Source: Phoronis australis (Eukaryota; Phoronida; Phoronidae). Taken from it: a DNA stretch of 64,000 bases. The stretch is from the NCBI GenBank assembly GCA_002633005.1, contig NMRA01000271.1:351028-415027 (forward strand). Reading direction: 5' to 3'. The translations under genes were made by a program, and so were the position numbers. Shown one piece after another: positions 9,601 through 21,011 of this stretch. Under the pieces are notes generated by a model that saw nothing but the letters and a program-made list of their open reading frames with translations, was not told the origin of the DNA and did not search any database. The first letter of the stretch is position 1. Every line of letters starts with the position of its first letter.

Positions 9601-12311
9601 GGTTATACTCTCCTGTCCTATACATCAACAGTTGAGAGAGGTCGAAAGGGGAAGTCCCCTCTGAGAACAGCTCCATCAGGACACACCTACAAACAGGCAC
9701 ACCGTGCCTTCATATACTTGTTCTTGTTTGTATTAAGCGAAGAAAACAACTAAAATACTTAGTACTCAAAGAAAACAAACTTTAAGGCAGTTCCAAGATG
9801 ATGGTTCATCTCCACCAATCTTTTCTATGAAAGAGTCCTCCAAATGTCAACACTGCCACATATGTGCCAAAACTGACAAATATCGAAGACAATGACCAAT
9901 AGCAACCAAATATTATAAAATTACTTTCTGCACTGAACTCAATGCAAACCACATAGCAACGGATGATTGTCTGCTTCATACCCAGAAGAGAATATATCCA
10001 TGGCTGCCGTTCTCCTGCCAGTTTTGATGACACTTGTGGATGTCAAGTCAATACTGTTGGCCGAAGGGTCATTGTTACGCGACGCTGTGTCCACAAATCG
10101 TTCAGGAGCAATGTAACAGGTGCGTCGGCGAGAAGTGTCAAAGAAGTAGTTGAAATCTGACGGATTATCCTGTGAAGAGTAAAAACACTACGTGACATGC
10201 TTAAACGGTGTATATTGAAACGAGGGGAAAACTGATGGATTATCCTGTGAAGAGTAAAAACACTACATGACACGCTTAAACGGTGAATACTGAAACGAGG
10301 GGAAAACTGATGGATTATCCTGTGAAGAGTAAAAACACTACATGACATGCTTAAACGGTGAATACTGAAACAAGGGGAAAACTGACGGATTATCCTGTGA
10401 AGAGTAAAAACACTACGTGACATGCTTAAACGGTGAATACTGAAACGAGGGAAAAACATTAAAATTGAAGCTTAGACCCGAGTTCATTTTTGATGGCTGT
10501 TTTCGTTGGTCACAAATGCTGAGTGACAGGTCTAAAAACTGCTAAAATATTAATGGACATAAATCAATGCTATGATGGTAACCAGTATATCATAAAAATG
10601 TGTTACAAAGAAACTTTGACCATCAACACAACACACGGAGTCTAGCATTCTCCCCTAAGACAATACTGTGTTACACCTTTTCCAATGTTACTTACCTCTG
10701 GTAGATAAGTGGGCTTGAAGCTAGCAAAGTCTGTCAACAGCAACCAATTCCAACTGGTCATCATCACATTCTCTGACTTGATGTCGCCGTGGTATATCTA
10801 TTAGAATTCAATGACGAGAAATAACAACAACTGCTGGTCAAACGGGAACGTTAACCACCACTGCAAGGGTTTAAAGTTTACCTGCTTGACGAATTTTGAA
10901 ATGACGTAATGGAGGAATAAAAAGTAGACTGAGATATACTACACCCCCAATATCTGTCCATCATTAGACAACTGTCTGTCACGACATTGGATCCACAAAT
11001 GAACAACTTCTTCTACGGTGCACCTGGCCTTGACAGAGCTTTAGTTCAGTTTGATAAACAAATTGTTTGAGACAGATGGAACACATCTTTTATCACACAA
11101 GAAGAATTAACTAAATACTTTTCAATCATCAGCTAAGTATAGATCAAAAAAGCTTGACTACTTGGTCATAGCCAAGATGTTTTTCGGAAAGTTTTGACAA
11201 ATCATAATTTAGCTGTATAATTTTCACAAAATCCAAATCCATGTAAAGATAGTCGCGCCAGATGGCGATCATTCCTTTGGTGGACAGGCATTCAGCGCCA
11301 CCTACAGATCCCAAGTAATGCGGAAAGGAGGTATCAACCTAAGTATATAAAAAGAGTTTTAACATCTTTCCTGCAATCATAATGGCACCAAATTTCCACT
11401 GCTGTGGAGCAAAATGTACTTATTAAATGTCTCACAGGTAAAGGCAAACCTTTTGAAACATAAATACATTAACAAGGGCATCATGTTCCATACAATTCCT
11501 ACTACAAAGGAGACTCCACAACAAAGACAGTGGCTGTGTCAAACAAAGCTGGTAGAATTTCGTTTCCAGCCAGAGTCAACAAGCTAAAATTAATTAGTGA
11601 ACTTAAACTAATAAAAAAATGGAGTGTCGACGGTGGAATACATTGCTCTTCTTTTAAGGAAGAGTTGTATAGTAAGTGTATTTCTGTACAGCAAATTTGA
11701 CCCATACGATTAAGCGGTAGTCACTGTCACCCTCTCAGTACTCAAGACAGTGTCAATATCAAAAGTTCCCCACTATAGTCAAATGTCATGCTTAATTAAG
11801 CTCAAGTGTCCAAGAATCCACTCAGGTACACTTAAATATGACCTCCACCTCTGGGTTTGCTTTAATTACAACGTCTTGTTATTCTACGATAAACTCTTTA
11901 GTACAGCAAGTTTGTGAGATTCCTCACCAGAACCCATACATCCAACATTCCTTCAATTACGAACAAAACATGGCCAAAAAAAGAATGCAGCTCTGACAGT
12001 TTTCTCAACAATAAATACAGCTGCAAGTACAATCAACGACTACCAACTACACAATCATGAAATCTAAAGTTACCATTTGAAAAACACAAAAATGACAACT
12101 CCAACGATACCTTTTGCTCTAGTTTGAATTAATTTTACAGGAAATCGACAGTTCACCTTACCCCTAGCTTGTGAGCTTGGTTCAATGCACACAGCAGTTG
12201 AAACGCAATCCATTTCTTCTCTATGCCGTTCATAAAAGGTCTTGTGCTTATTCGGTCGTACAAACTGTCCTTGACGTACTGGCGGAAGAGCAGGCCCGCC
12301 TTGTCCGACAT
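567..12311 (-). CDS. PIK3R4: PIK3R4/VPS15, partial gene of nine recognised exons
   Basis: This is the regulatory scaffold of the class III phosphatidylinositol 3-kinase complex (with VPS34 and Beclin-1), acting on endosomal and autophagic membranes. Nine exons on the minus strand join without frame conflict to 517 codons: the kinase-domain helix region, the catalytic loop [11 protein letters not shown] in place of DFG, the APE-like [15 protein letters not shown], then HEAT repeats with an acidic insert ([10 protein letters not shown]). All nine acceptors end in AG, and all nine donors begin GT. Exon order and residues follow the vertebrate protein closely. The myristoylation site and glycine-rich N-terminus should lie upstream (above 12311), but I could not find that exon. 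The rest of the HEAT array and the WD40 propeller should lie left of the window. HGD and DFA are the known VPS15 departures from active kinases, so they are not decay. No stop or frameshift is seen, so the gene looks functional. Confidence 0.96.
1227..1273 (-). CDS. PIK3R4: PIK3R4 short exon
   Basis: Only 47 nt, too small to stand out as an ORF. The first two bases complete an alanine codon, then [15 protein letters not shown]. It has a CCAG acceptor and a GTGAGA donor. It fills exactly the gap between the neighbouring exons. Confidence 0.94.
1784..2090 (-). CDS. PIK3R4: PIK3R4 exon, HEAT repeats and acidic insert
   Basis: 307 nt, phase 0 in and phase 1 out, from a CAACAG acceptor to a GTTGGT donor. 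It encodes [20 protein letters not shown], an acidic low-complexity insert ([10 protein letters not shown]), [20 protein letters not shown] and [12 protein letters not shown]. Confidence 0.95.
2507..2737 (-). CDS. PIK3R4: PIK3R4 exon, HEAT repeats
   Basis: Seventy-seven codons in phase 0 from [19 protein letters not shown] to PEYILPTL. The acceptor is CAG and the donor GTAAAT. The [18 protein letters not shown] stretch is a typical HEAT repeat of this family. Confidence 0.95.
3282..3581 (+). CDS. THAP-type zinc-finger fragment, antisense in a PIK3R4 intron
   Basis: A 99-residue open frame has the C2CH layout of a THAP DNA-binding domain: CIVPAC near residues 8-13, a [17 protein letters not shown] core with the conserved Trp, and RVCGQHF supplying the last Cys and His. 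It ends soon after the finger, so it is either one exon of a larger gene or a remnant of a P-element-like transposon; THAP domains are common in both. It lies opposite PIK3R4, in the intron between the exons at 2507-2737 and 6057-6353. No second exon was recognised. Confidence 0.65.
   Translation: MNAAILWCIVPACPNYEGAKKTGISFFRLPREPKMLRKWLPVVKNERYAVNSKYEAVKHLRVCGQHFVDSAFSEKFQLTKELSIHFVACACSQRPYSIS
5041..5812 (+). repeat. Interspersed ~2 kb repeat, copy 1 (partial)
   Basis: This segment matches 7170-8610 (direct) and 47670-48449 (inverted). Landmarks are GAACACATCCACTA at the left end, GCTGATAAGCCA, TTTCACGGGGAGG and CACGTGAC. It lies in a PIK3R4 intron, and its right end runs straight into an inverted partial copy of itself. 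Confidence 0.8.
5578..5940. repeat. Large fold-back (arms of about 130 bp)
   Basis: Bases 5578-5712 and 5812-5940 are near-perfect reverse complements, separated by ~100 bp. The arms contain TTTCGACTCAACAAATTACC and its complement. It is a portion of the interspersed repeat copied in opposite orientation beside itself. Confidence 0.85.
6057..6353 (-). CDS. PIK3R4: PIK3R4 exon, kinase end and start of helical region
   Basis: Ninety-nine codons in phase 0 with a CAG acceptor and GTTAGT donor. It holds [20 protein letters not shown] (end of the kinase domain), then [16 protein letters not shown] and the [20 protein letters not shown] helices that open the HEAT array. Confidence 0.96.
7170..9430 (+). 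repeat. Interspersed ~2 kb repeat, copy 2, with two insertions
   Basis: It matches copy 1 at its left part, and across its length the reverse complement of 46790-48449. A ~200-bp stretch (about 7347-7552) is absent from copies 1 and 3, and a MITE interrupts it at 7975-8437. A 75-residue open frame in the inverted copy (47321-47548) is not preserved here, so coding capacity is doubtful. It sits in the PIK3R4 intron between 6353 and 9560. Confidence 0.85.
7975..8437. mobile_element. hAT-like MITE with 8-bp target duplication
   Basis: Compared with copy 1, copy 2 of the ~2 kb repeat is interrupted here. Termini are CAGGCCTTTAT and ATAAAGGCCCG, imperfect inverted repeats. The flanks are AGTCCAGA (7967-7974) and AGTCCTGA (8438-8445), an 8-bp duplication with one mismatch. 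Size (463 bp), CAGG terminus and TSD length fit a non-autonomous hAT element. The interior repeats GGCGTCCA-type motifs. No transposase frame is present. Confidence 0.75.
9560..9686 (-). CDS. PIK3R4: PIK3R4 exon, kinase C-lobe
   Basis: 127 nt; the first G completes a glycine split across the intron, then [19 protein letters not shown] to KIEDVHIR. The acceptor is TAG and the donor GTATGT. Confidence 0.95.
9982..10169 (-). CDS. PIK3R4: PIK3R4 exon with activation segment
   Basis: 188 nt from a CACAG acceptor to a GTATGA donor (phase 0 in, phase 2 out). It encodes [24 protein letters not shown] and [11 protein letters not shown]. Its acceptor and first ~12 exon bases are also the unit of the adjacent 75-bp minisatellite, so several copies of the same splice site lie directly upstream of it. 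Confidence 0.94.
10155..10455. repeat. 75-bp minisatellite carrying a splice acceptor
   Basis: Four copies of the GGATTATCCTGTGAAGAG segment start at 10161, 10236, 10311 and 10386, exactly 75 bp apart. On the minus strand each reads CTCTTCACAG then GATAATCC, the acceptor and first bases of the PIK3R4 exon 9982-10169. The copy nearest the exon is the real splice site. A 138-residue minus-strand frame across the array is an artefact of the period being a multiple of three. Confidence 0.93.
10696..10797 (-). CDS. PIK3R4: PIK3R4 exon with catalytic loop and DFA motif
   Basis: Thirty-four codons in phase 0, beginning [18 protein letters not shown] and containing [13 protein letters not shown]. 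The acceptor is TAG and the donor GTAAGT. The HGD and DFA forms of the kinase HRD and DFG motifs are characteristic of VPS15. Confidence 0.95.
12162..12311 (-). CDS. PIK3R4: PIK3R4 exon, kinase N-terminal/C-lobe junction
   Basis: Fifty codons in phase 0, from [13 protein letters not shown] to NQAHKLG, bounded by a CAG acceptor at 12312-12314 and a GTAAGG donor. It carries the [17 protein letters not shown] segment and the helix leading to the catalytic loop. The internal ATG at its start is not the gene start; it aligns inside the family protein. Confidence 0.95.
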
Positions 12312-12351
12312 CTGAAATAAGCGAAAATTGCCCTGCTGTCAATTTTAATTC

Positions 12352-12490
12352 AGTATATCAATACGCATGGTCATTTATCTTCAATCACACCCAGTGTTTG
12401 TAGTTTTTAGCTTATTAGTTCATTAAATTTTAAAAATTGAAAACCTAGCTTTGTTGTTTTTTCCAGCTGAATACCGCCGTGGTGTTCATT
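12352..12490. repeat. Dispersed repeat, copy A
   Basis: It matches 38466-38612 at roughly 75-80 percent by eye, through TATCAATACGCA, GTAGTTTTTAGCTTA and GAATACC-type landmarks. No coding potential or termini were recognised. Confidence 0.6.
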
Positions 12491-12499
12491 TTTAATGAC

Positions 12500-15400
12500 A
12501 TTGACTGTGGACTGAATAGACTGTAGACCAGAAAACTTAGTGGAGTGCCAGCTCCACAGTCAGAAGCTAATATTATTTTATCCAAGTTTAAAAAAATTAC
12601 TGGTGATTTTAATGTGCCAATTTTGCAGTTGAGAATTATTATGACATTCTCAATTGTTTAATTCCTTTTCCTTCCATAATTATTCCACGGATCTAAACAT
12701 TTGCTTAAAAAAGTATTGAAGAACGCAGAGGCAATGGGCTCTCATTCTCTATGGCAACAGAGCACTTCCTATCCTTACCACAACCTTGGTGATCACGTTA
12801 CATTTTATGCATTTTGACCAAATGATGAACATTGTGTACTTAATTTTTTTACCTCATGAACGCGACTGAAGCCTAGTTTTGTCCCCACATTAAAAAACGT
12901 TCAACTGTTGGTTCGGCCAGAAGTTGTTCGTATTGCACGGTTTTGTTTTTGTAAATAAATCATTTGTAAGTTTTATTAGCAGTTAGAGGAATATAGCATC
13001 AGGTGCCATGGTTCATAAGTATAAACAATTACATTTATTTTAACAAAAGTGCCTATTGGCTTCAGTTAGCCAGCGTGTAGTTGCTTGTCTTGATAAATGT
13101 GATAATGAGAAAAATTGGAAATCAATGATCAAAAATGTACAGTAGTCTCAGTGGTCTTACATTTTTGTACTTTCTAGTGCTAAAATACAGGTGTTTGTTT
13201 CAAAAGTTGAATTAACGAGTCACTGCTTTAACTTTTCAGATTTTGGAAAAAATCGCACTGCCTTTTTGTTTCCAATACCCACATTTGCCAGATTATGGAG
13301 ACAAAAATAAAAAAATGCTTAAAATCCATATGAGAAAACAAAACACATGGCGGCACTCAGTTTGCAAACATGTTAAGACACCAAGTTCTTTGCAACAGGA
13401 AAAGGGTAATTTCATTTTCCCCCAATCGGTCCTGCACATGGTGGTTCAGTTAGTGATCGGCAAATAATTGAGTGAGTGAGAATGGGTTGGTAGAAAACCA
13501 GGAGTAGTTTGACAGACAGAGGTATTATGGAACAGGATCTTTTTACAACACGAACTTTAAAGATAAATATACCAACCGCCACGAAACCAACTAGAAAGTC
13601 AAACTCTAGTAAAAGACAGACAGGTTGCATCTAAACAAATTCATGTAGATTGTCTTACTAGCTATGCCACATTCTTTCAAATTCTGAGAAAGAAATTGCC
13701 TACGGATATGCTCCACCTAGCCGGTGAACTTATTTAAGCTGGTTTTTTATCTAATTTCAGGTAAAAGCATAATTGAAAAAGATGCTTGAACTGTAATTGA
13801 TGCTTTCAAAAACCGCAATAACTAAGCATCCTTGAGCCAATTAATCTTTTACCTCGTTGAAAAATGTTAGGAAGTCATGTAAAATATGTTGATATCTGCA
13901 AAATAGTGAAGCATTCTTACAGAAGCTAAACTTTCTCAAGTTGAAGTGTTTATGAACTTCTAATGATCAAGAGCGGTACAAGCAATTAACATTCAAAGTC
14001 CCATTAAAAACAAAGCTGCATTTCTAATGGTTCAGCTAGCTAAAAATAAAAGTAGAAGTGCGAAGTTGTATAAATGTATCACAAGACTGACCTCTTTGTG
14101 CTGAGACAAATTCATGGTGCTTTTTGTTACACTGAATGATTCCATCTTGTTACAAACATTTGCGATACAGGGAAATTGTCTGAAACATTTATTACGTTGC
14201 TGTTTCAAAATAATGTCTATTGTTGATGTCTTAACGAGAATAAATGAAGTGTCAAGAATACTATTCTGAATTGATAAAAATGCCAAACTAAATAATCATA
14301 GGGTAGAAGCCATGTATTTCAGAAAGAGCTTGTGATAACACACTTCCAGCTTCGGAAATAGACTTAGCTGAGCAAATTCCTTATCATGCATCAGTTGTAA
14401 CATGTACACAATAAACCTGCAGGACTTCCTTCCGGTCAGATGCATTTGACCATGCACTTGAGCGTAATACTTATGGCATGTTTTTAACTGTCTTTGCTGA
14501 GGAACAAGAAGAGTTTTCTGGCGCTATTTTCTTATTGTGTCCCGACCAGTAAAAGGGCATTTAATCTTGCCTATATTTCTTTTCCGATCAACTGTTCAGG
14601 TGAGGCCGCCAAATATTAGTACTTTGGGTCAAAGACCAGACCACGTTTCTGCACTGGGCCAGTCGTCAACAATCGCTAGCTCAGGATGAACACTCGGCAC
14701 ATTCCCGAAGTTGTAATTGATACACTTGTAACCCAAAAATAGAATAGTAAACGTTAAACAACTTTGTTTAGATTGGTCAATTCTTTATTCTCCATATACA
14801 TATGTCCTAAATATTACAAAAATGTAGCCAGACACCTGGGCCTTGTTGTATAATAAGCCACGTCTTGGAAGACTTGTTCAGCTACTACAGTCTGTGTACT
14901 TGGTTACCCGGGTAACCGACTAGAACTCGTTCGTTTGAGAGTCTTGAGAACATGAATTTAATATAAAGTCAAAAGATTACCGGAAGAATAAAAGAGAAGC
15001 CAATGGCATGTTGTTCATAAGAACAGTACATTAAATGCACATCAGACTTGTTAACTTAAGGAAAAGTCACCGCGAAATCGCTGGACGTAGACAAAGCTAT
15101 TTGGGCCATGTCCCTGATAGGCGAAGATGGGTACATGAAAACCTAAGAATTTACACGAAATCTGTCCATAATTACTTTTCTATCGCCTGTAGTTTGCGTC
15201 CCGACGTCTGTGCCTTTATTTTTGCCATTTTTGCTCTCAATTCGCGACAAGTTAAACCAGTGTAAGACATGGTTTTTACAACAACTGAGGCAAATCCACT
15301 TTTCTCACTGACAACTAAGTTACATCCGGGAATTAAAAACAATCCACACCGATGAGTGTTGCGCCACGTATCGGGTAGTGAAGTGCGCCTGACCCACATA

Positions 15401-17850
15401 ACTCCACATATCCCGAAAAAGGAGCATCATTCAGCTCTGTATAGCAGCAGCTACTATTGTTAATTTTTTGTGGCTTATGTTTACTTCATGTACATATAAC
15501 CTCTTTGAAGGATTAAGTTCCTAGGTTATGTGCCTCCCTATTGACAAGTCTATTTGTATAGGGAAATAACTACAAAGCTAACTTTCACCCAACAAGTAAT
15601 ATTACTACGACAGTTTGGTAGATGCCCATGCACTATGCTATAAACTGTTACATAATTTCTCCTATTCTACATGGCCTAAAATTTGCTATGCACGAGCTTT
15701 CAAAATTCAACTCATTGAAATTTGTTGAAAGGTTTTATTGCAATGATTTCGCTATATGTCATATTCCTTGACCAACCCATAGGAACTATTTTACATAGTC
15801 ACCAGGTACTACTTTTCTGTTCATACACCTCCTTCCACGCCATCTCTCCTTTGATGAGGAAGTACAGCGTTGCATAGCTCATTCAACCTTCTCACTTAAG
15901 ACGTGCTTGTGTTCATTTTTCAAACTCATTTCTTTCACCTGTTTTGAGTCTTCCTTTGTCTTCTGCATTTGCACATCGACAGTCTTGTTTGATCGAGAGG
16001 TTACTAACGCTAATCAAGGTAAGTCTCCAGTCTTTACTCTCACCTCAATGCAGACTACCATGACTCATCAAGTCTTGTTGCTAAGCAAGTTCTTATATTT
16101 GTTGGATGGACAACTTTGTATCCAACTCTCCCTGAGGCATCATGCTGTAAACATACATATATCCACTCTAGACCTGGGCTAAGGTGCATAAAACTTCAAA
16201 AGTTATCCGCTGGATAAGTTAGATTGTTGCATGACGTCAGGTGCATTGTTCAAAAATAACAACGTGACACATGATAATGCGACGTCATTGTTGCTATACA
16301 GCGTATAACTTTTATGCAACTCGGCACAGATAAGGATCAATTCGATTTTTTTTAATTTCTCCATTGGCAGGTAATCAGCCCAACCAGTTTTTTTTATCCA
16401 TATTCTATTCTCAGTATCAGGTAATGACTGTTTCTATTAACTAGGTCATGTGGTGAGGGTGACAAATAAATTCTTAGCAGATACCGGTAATATCTAAACA
16501 TAAGGATTCAAAGCGTGCAGACTGTACTTTCCATTTTTCTTTTTGGGACATGAAAACCAAGAAAAACCATAAAATCTGAATAGAGAATTAATACAAATTC
16601 GGCTATGTGGGTTTTCGAACTTTTTAAAATTGGTCATGTAATAGCAATTTTGTAAACAAAAACAAAAGTCGTGTGCTAATTCAGTGGAAAGTAGGTTGTC
16701 AGCATGGCTTGTCAGCAAATTGTACTACATCAGTAACTCACAACAGAAGCTGGTCCTGAAACAATGTGGATAAAAATGGTTGTGATGAAGGAATCTGGTT
16801 TAAAGGACATATGTTTATGGCTTGACGTTATCATTTACAACTTCAATTTTCGGCCTCCCACAATGGAAGGAGCTTTAGGTTCTAGTTTTTTCCTCAAAGT
16901 TCTTCTTTTCCCTGAGTCCCACATATTTTTCTGCACCCCACAGGTGGGTTTTTGGTCAGTCCCTCACCTGACCACCTCTACCATCCGGACAGGGTTCACT
17001 TTATTTTACAGGTCTAGCCTCCATAAGCACACATTTAACATCCCAACTCCCACTTCATAACCTACCGCCCCCTTTAATCACTCATTACCATAACTTACCC
17101 GTCTTTGTTCATTCGAAACTACATCACTTTTCAATGGTTCATATGCAGGTGTAGTTATAGTACCTGCTTTTGAACTTGACACTTCTTTTTCAGGGGTACC
17201 CAACAAGGTTTAACATCGTTACTGGTCATGGTTGTTTCCCTTGTGGGCCTCGACATCCAGTCTTATAAGTTACATTTTTTGCATTAGGTGGTGGTATCCC
17301 AGAGCTCGGTTAAGGTCAAACACATATAGGACATTGGAAATTCGAGGATTTCAAAAACTATTTTCGCATGTATGCCTTTTCCTCATAACCAGGTCTCCTC
17401 AGCTTCCCAGATAGTCCTATGCTCCAGTTTCCTTAAATTCACTGAGATCTATTTTTTCAGCCAACCAATGAGTCTGTGGTTTCAGTCCATCTTTTTAAGC
17501 AGGCTGAGTCAGTTGCAGCATACATCCTACCTCCTTGTCATTGTAGGTCTGTTGTTTCAGCCCAGACCTTGAAACCATGTTCTTGCTGCAGAATTTAGCT
17601 GTTCTTAGTAATCTTCTACCAATAGTTTTCCTTTACAATTTTTGCTCACGGTACACTTATTTTGTTCATCAGCTCATATTCAGCTTACATATGTAGTTGT
17701 ATAGTAATTGTATTGTAGCATTGAAAGGATGGCCTACTTTGGTCACAGGGTCTGAAGACTGTTTACTTTTGCCAGATAAGTAAACCTGGGAATACTCAAT
17801 TTCACACCACGTCAGTGGACTTTACAATAAGTAGTTTAATGCAATTGTAT
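12500..17850. other. No recognisable gene; upstream of the visible PIK3R4 exons
   Basis: The missing N-terminal PIK3R4 exon(s) would be expected here or further upstream, but no segment matching the family N-terminus was found on the minus strand. A 75-codon minus-strand frame at 15172-15399 (ending AKIKAQTSGRKLQAIEK) is unassigned. A short imperfect inverted repeat around 16187-16315 (GCATAAAA / TTTTATGC) may be a decayed MITE. Confidence 0.5.
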
Positions 17851-17859
17851 TGCAGAAAA

Positions 17860-17908
17860 ATGGCAGAGAATAAAAAGCAGACACAAAAGAAGAAACCTAC
17901 AACTACAG
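17860..17908 (+). CDS. Candidate first coding exon of the EEP-nuclease gene
   Basis: ATG, sixteen codons encoding MAENKKQTQKKKPTTT, and one extra base before a good GTAAGA donor (phase 1). The stretch is strongly basic. A CAG at 17853-17855 could be an acceptor for a 5' UTR intron. It is assigned to the downstream gene because the exon at 18964-19029 and the EEP exon at 32428 both need a phase-1 partner. The joining is inferred, not seen. Confidence 0.4.
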
Positions 17909-18963
17909 GTAAGAGAGGAGCCAATCAAAACATTGCATTATTGGCCCTTATTGATTCGTGGACATGAAACACTGTGTGGTAAGGTAGCAAAATTGATAGA
18001 AAAATCTGAGCAAATTTTAAACAGGCAATATTTCATTTATGTAACAAAATAGAGATGACATCTACTTGTAGTATGTTGTTTTGATTTTTAAAGATTGGTA
18101 GAAATTTCTTTAGAAATAACTATACAATAATCAAAAACATGGTTGATGTTTTATTTGAATCACCCTATAATAGTTTCATAGAATTGCTCAATTGTATTGA
18201 TTTGTATCTCAAAAGACAAGAAAGTAATGTCTCAGATTGTTCAGATAAAGTTAGTTACCAATGAACAAACTGTTAAAAATCAGAGCAGAAAAAAGCAGGC
18301 TGCTTACAGACAGGCCTGAGAAGGGACTACGAATACTAAACTTATTAGAAAAAAGTCACCTTCAAACAAAAATGACCCAAAGCACAAGTATTATACAAGA
18401 AACACCATTGTGGATATAAATCACAAAGTTGCACAAGTATATTAAATAAGTGCCTATGTATGTATGAGTCACTTGACCAAATGAACACTTGCGACGAATA
18501 CCAACTTTAAAAAGGTTCATTGTTAAATGCACGTATTATTTTTCAATTTTGCAAAATTACCGATGGATCTTTTCTCAATTTTCATTTCTCAGTTTTTATG
18601 AAATAACAGAAAAATGGAAGTTCACATGTCTGCCACGTGTTCTGAAAAATGTTACTTTTTACAAGATGATTCACTGAGCAATGAGCATGAATTTTATCTT
18701 CATGAACGTCACATTTTTCAGAGCTTTGGTCTACTTGTGCAGGTAGGCATATCAAAACATTAATTCATGACCTTTTTAAAAGGTTCACATGAATCAACTG
18801 TGACATGAGCCAAGGACACCTAACTTCAAACTTATATTTTGTCCCACCCTTCCTCTACTCCCGGCTTTGCATTCTGAACTTACTAATAATTTGTGGTTAG
18901 ACATACTTAAAGAAATTAGAAATATAGCAAGACTGTATGAAAGACTCTCTTTGTGTTTTACAG

Positions 18964-19029
18964 CCAAAGGTGAAAAGAAACAGAATCCTAGTACAGCTAT
19001 GAGTGAACTAACTCCGAAAGCAGCGGTGG
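18964..19029 (+). CDS. Candidate small basic exon, phase 1 to phase 1
   Basis: After an ACAG acceptor, 66 nt read through in phase 1 (AKGEKKQNPSTAMSEL then TPKAAV) to a GTACTG donor, which is weak. Spliced to 17860-17908 it keeps one frame of Lys-rich, low-complexity residues. No domain is recognised. Confidence 0.35.
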
Positions 19030-20917
19030 GTACTGTAATAAACGACAAAAAGTAGGCTAATGTCCCATCAACACCGCATTACTTGCCATTTTGAGGAGTT
19101 ACGATCCATAGCAAAGTTGAACTCCCGGACTTTTTTAAACTGCATAACTCGAGCAATGGAACATGTTAGGAACACTCCAACAGCAGTAATAGCTAATATG
19201 AGGCCGTGACATGCAACACATGTAAACAATCAAGAGTGATAATCAATAACGTCATAAGGCTGTGCTATTTAATCCCCAGAACTAGTGAAACTCCAATGAC
19301 CGCAGTAGTAGGAAAGAAAAGCAGGGATATTCCTAACTTGAGGTTTGAACATGTGCCCTAGTGATCAAAAGCGTGACCTTTTTCAAAAAGTGGTGCCGAG
19401 CACACTTAGTACAATTAAAGTGTGGTAAAATATAAAACAGAAGCCCCAAGGGCAATCGAAATAAGAACAGCCATGTTTTACCCGACTGGAAGTAAGATGA
19501 CCAGAATCTTGCATTTTTGGAAGAATGCTGCATTTTAAAAGATGCGTCCTGGAGCGCACTGCTACGGTGTACTAATAAATGTACATTATTTTTTGATGCG
19601 CTTTTGGCGAAAAGGCTCAGTCCAGGCATAACCCTGGACAAGGTTGCAATAGTTGCAATGCAAATGTGATAGACCAGAGTTTCACAAATGGGAAAGTGAC
19701 AAAAGTCAAAATCACCAACATCAAATAGAAAATATCAAGGTGAATTCATTGTTTGCATATACATGGTGATTAGTGTGGATGGCATTGCAATGTCTATCAC
19801 ATACCAAAAACATTGTACAACAATAAAAAGAGTCAAATTTGCAACCGCTGCTCAACAACACTGAACTCGGCAAAATCTTTCAGAATTCAGCGTTTTTGCA
19901 TTCTGCCGAATACAACTCAAATGCGTTTGTGTTGTCCTCATGACTAGTTGCCACAGCACCAGTTATTCTCTACTATCCCAGTGCTGAAACATGTTTGTTC
20001 AACAACAACTTAGACAAAGAGAACACAGTGATTATTCCTACAACCATGCAAATGGATGTGCTTCAGAAAATCTACCACGGTCACTGAATTTGGGAATCAC
20101 CAACTGTATAGAATAAGCCGGTTGCATTCTGTTGAGGCCTGACACGCTGACATGGTTTGCCATTTATGCTCAATGCCGTGTTATTGGCAATGAAACTGAT
20201 GAGCCAATCTTCTGACCAGAAATAAGTCCCAAATGCATGAGAAAATAAAGTTAGGAAGTTATCTATTTCATTATATACACACGGACGCACACATAGATAC
20301 ATTCAAAGCTGGTGGTAGATTATTATTTCTGGCATTGGCAGGTTACTATTTGCTAAACTACACTGTGTCAGGTGAACTTATTTTGGTCACTTGAAATTCA
20401 TTTTAGTAAAAGAATATGAATTGATATATACAGTAGTCAGTACAAGTTGACACTTTTGATAGCCATGCAGGTATTCTACATGGCAGCTAGAACATGAAAT
20501 TCAAATTACATCACAGAGTTCATAAATAACAGCCACAATTCTTTGCTATGGATTGAAAGTTCTTTGACACATCGCACTTAAAAATGCACCTGTGTCACGA
20601 ACATTTTATATGAACATTCCGTCTGGCATAACATGGCATTGACTGACCAATAGTGAATCGATAACACACCAAAAAGCATGCATCATAAACAATATATTTC
20701 TAAATTAACATTCTATCTGACACAAACAATTTAATATCGGAACAAAAACGCATTCTAGGAATTCGCATGGTTTTACCCGTCCACTTGATTTTAGCTTAAG
20801 TTACACATTCACAATACGGGAAGAATGCATTAATTTTTTTCTTAAATTTGTATTTAGCACTGCTGTGATCATGTAAAATAGTTATTAACACATGGGTAAA
20901 TTAATAACTGTTTGCAG

Positions 20918-21011
20918 GAAGGAAAGTCGGGTAAACAGAAGGCAACAGGCGAAGGTGACAAAGTCAACCGGTCGCTTTTTCCAGGTGAGAAGGTGGCAAA
21001 ACAACAAGGAG
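20918..21011 (+). CDS. Candidate basic exon, duplicated at 27676
   Basis: The TTGCAG acceptor is followed by EGKSGKQKATGEGDKVNRSL and FPGEKVAKQQG, with a GTAATA donor after one extra base. An alternative acceptor (CAGGAAG, start 20922) would make it phase 1, and a stronger internal GTGAGA donor would end it at 20984. Both flanks align with those of the exon at 27676-27748, so the two belong to duplicated blocks. Confidence 0.35.

Noticed and set aside
10155-10455. CRISPR-like array
   Set aside because: Units are uniformly 75 bp without unique spacers, in a eukaryotic intron.
10043-10459. 138-residue minus-strand frame with 25-residue repeats (FSIHRLSM...)
   Set aside because: It is the 75-bp minisatellite read in frame; it overlaps a PIK3R4 exon in another frame and lies across a splice acceptor.
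15172-15399. 75-codon minus-strand ORF with a basic C-terminus
   Set aside because: It does not match the PIK3R4 N-terminus or any family I recognise, and splice support is weak.
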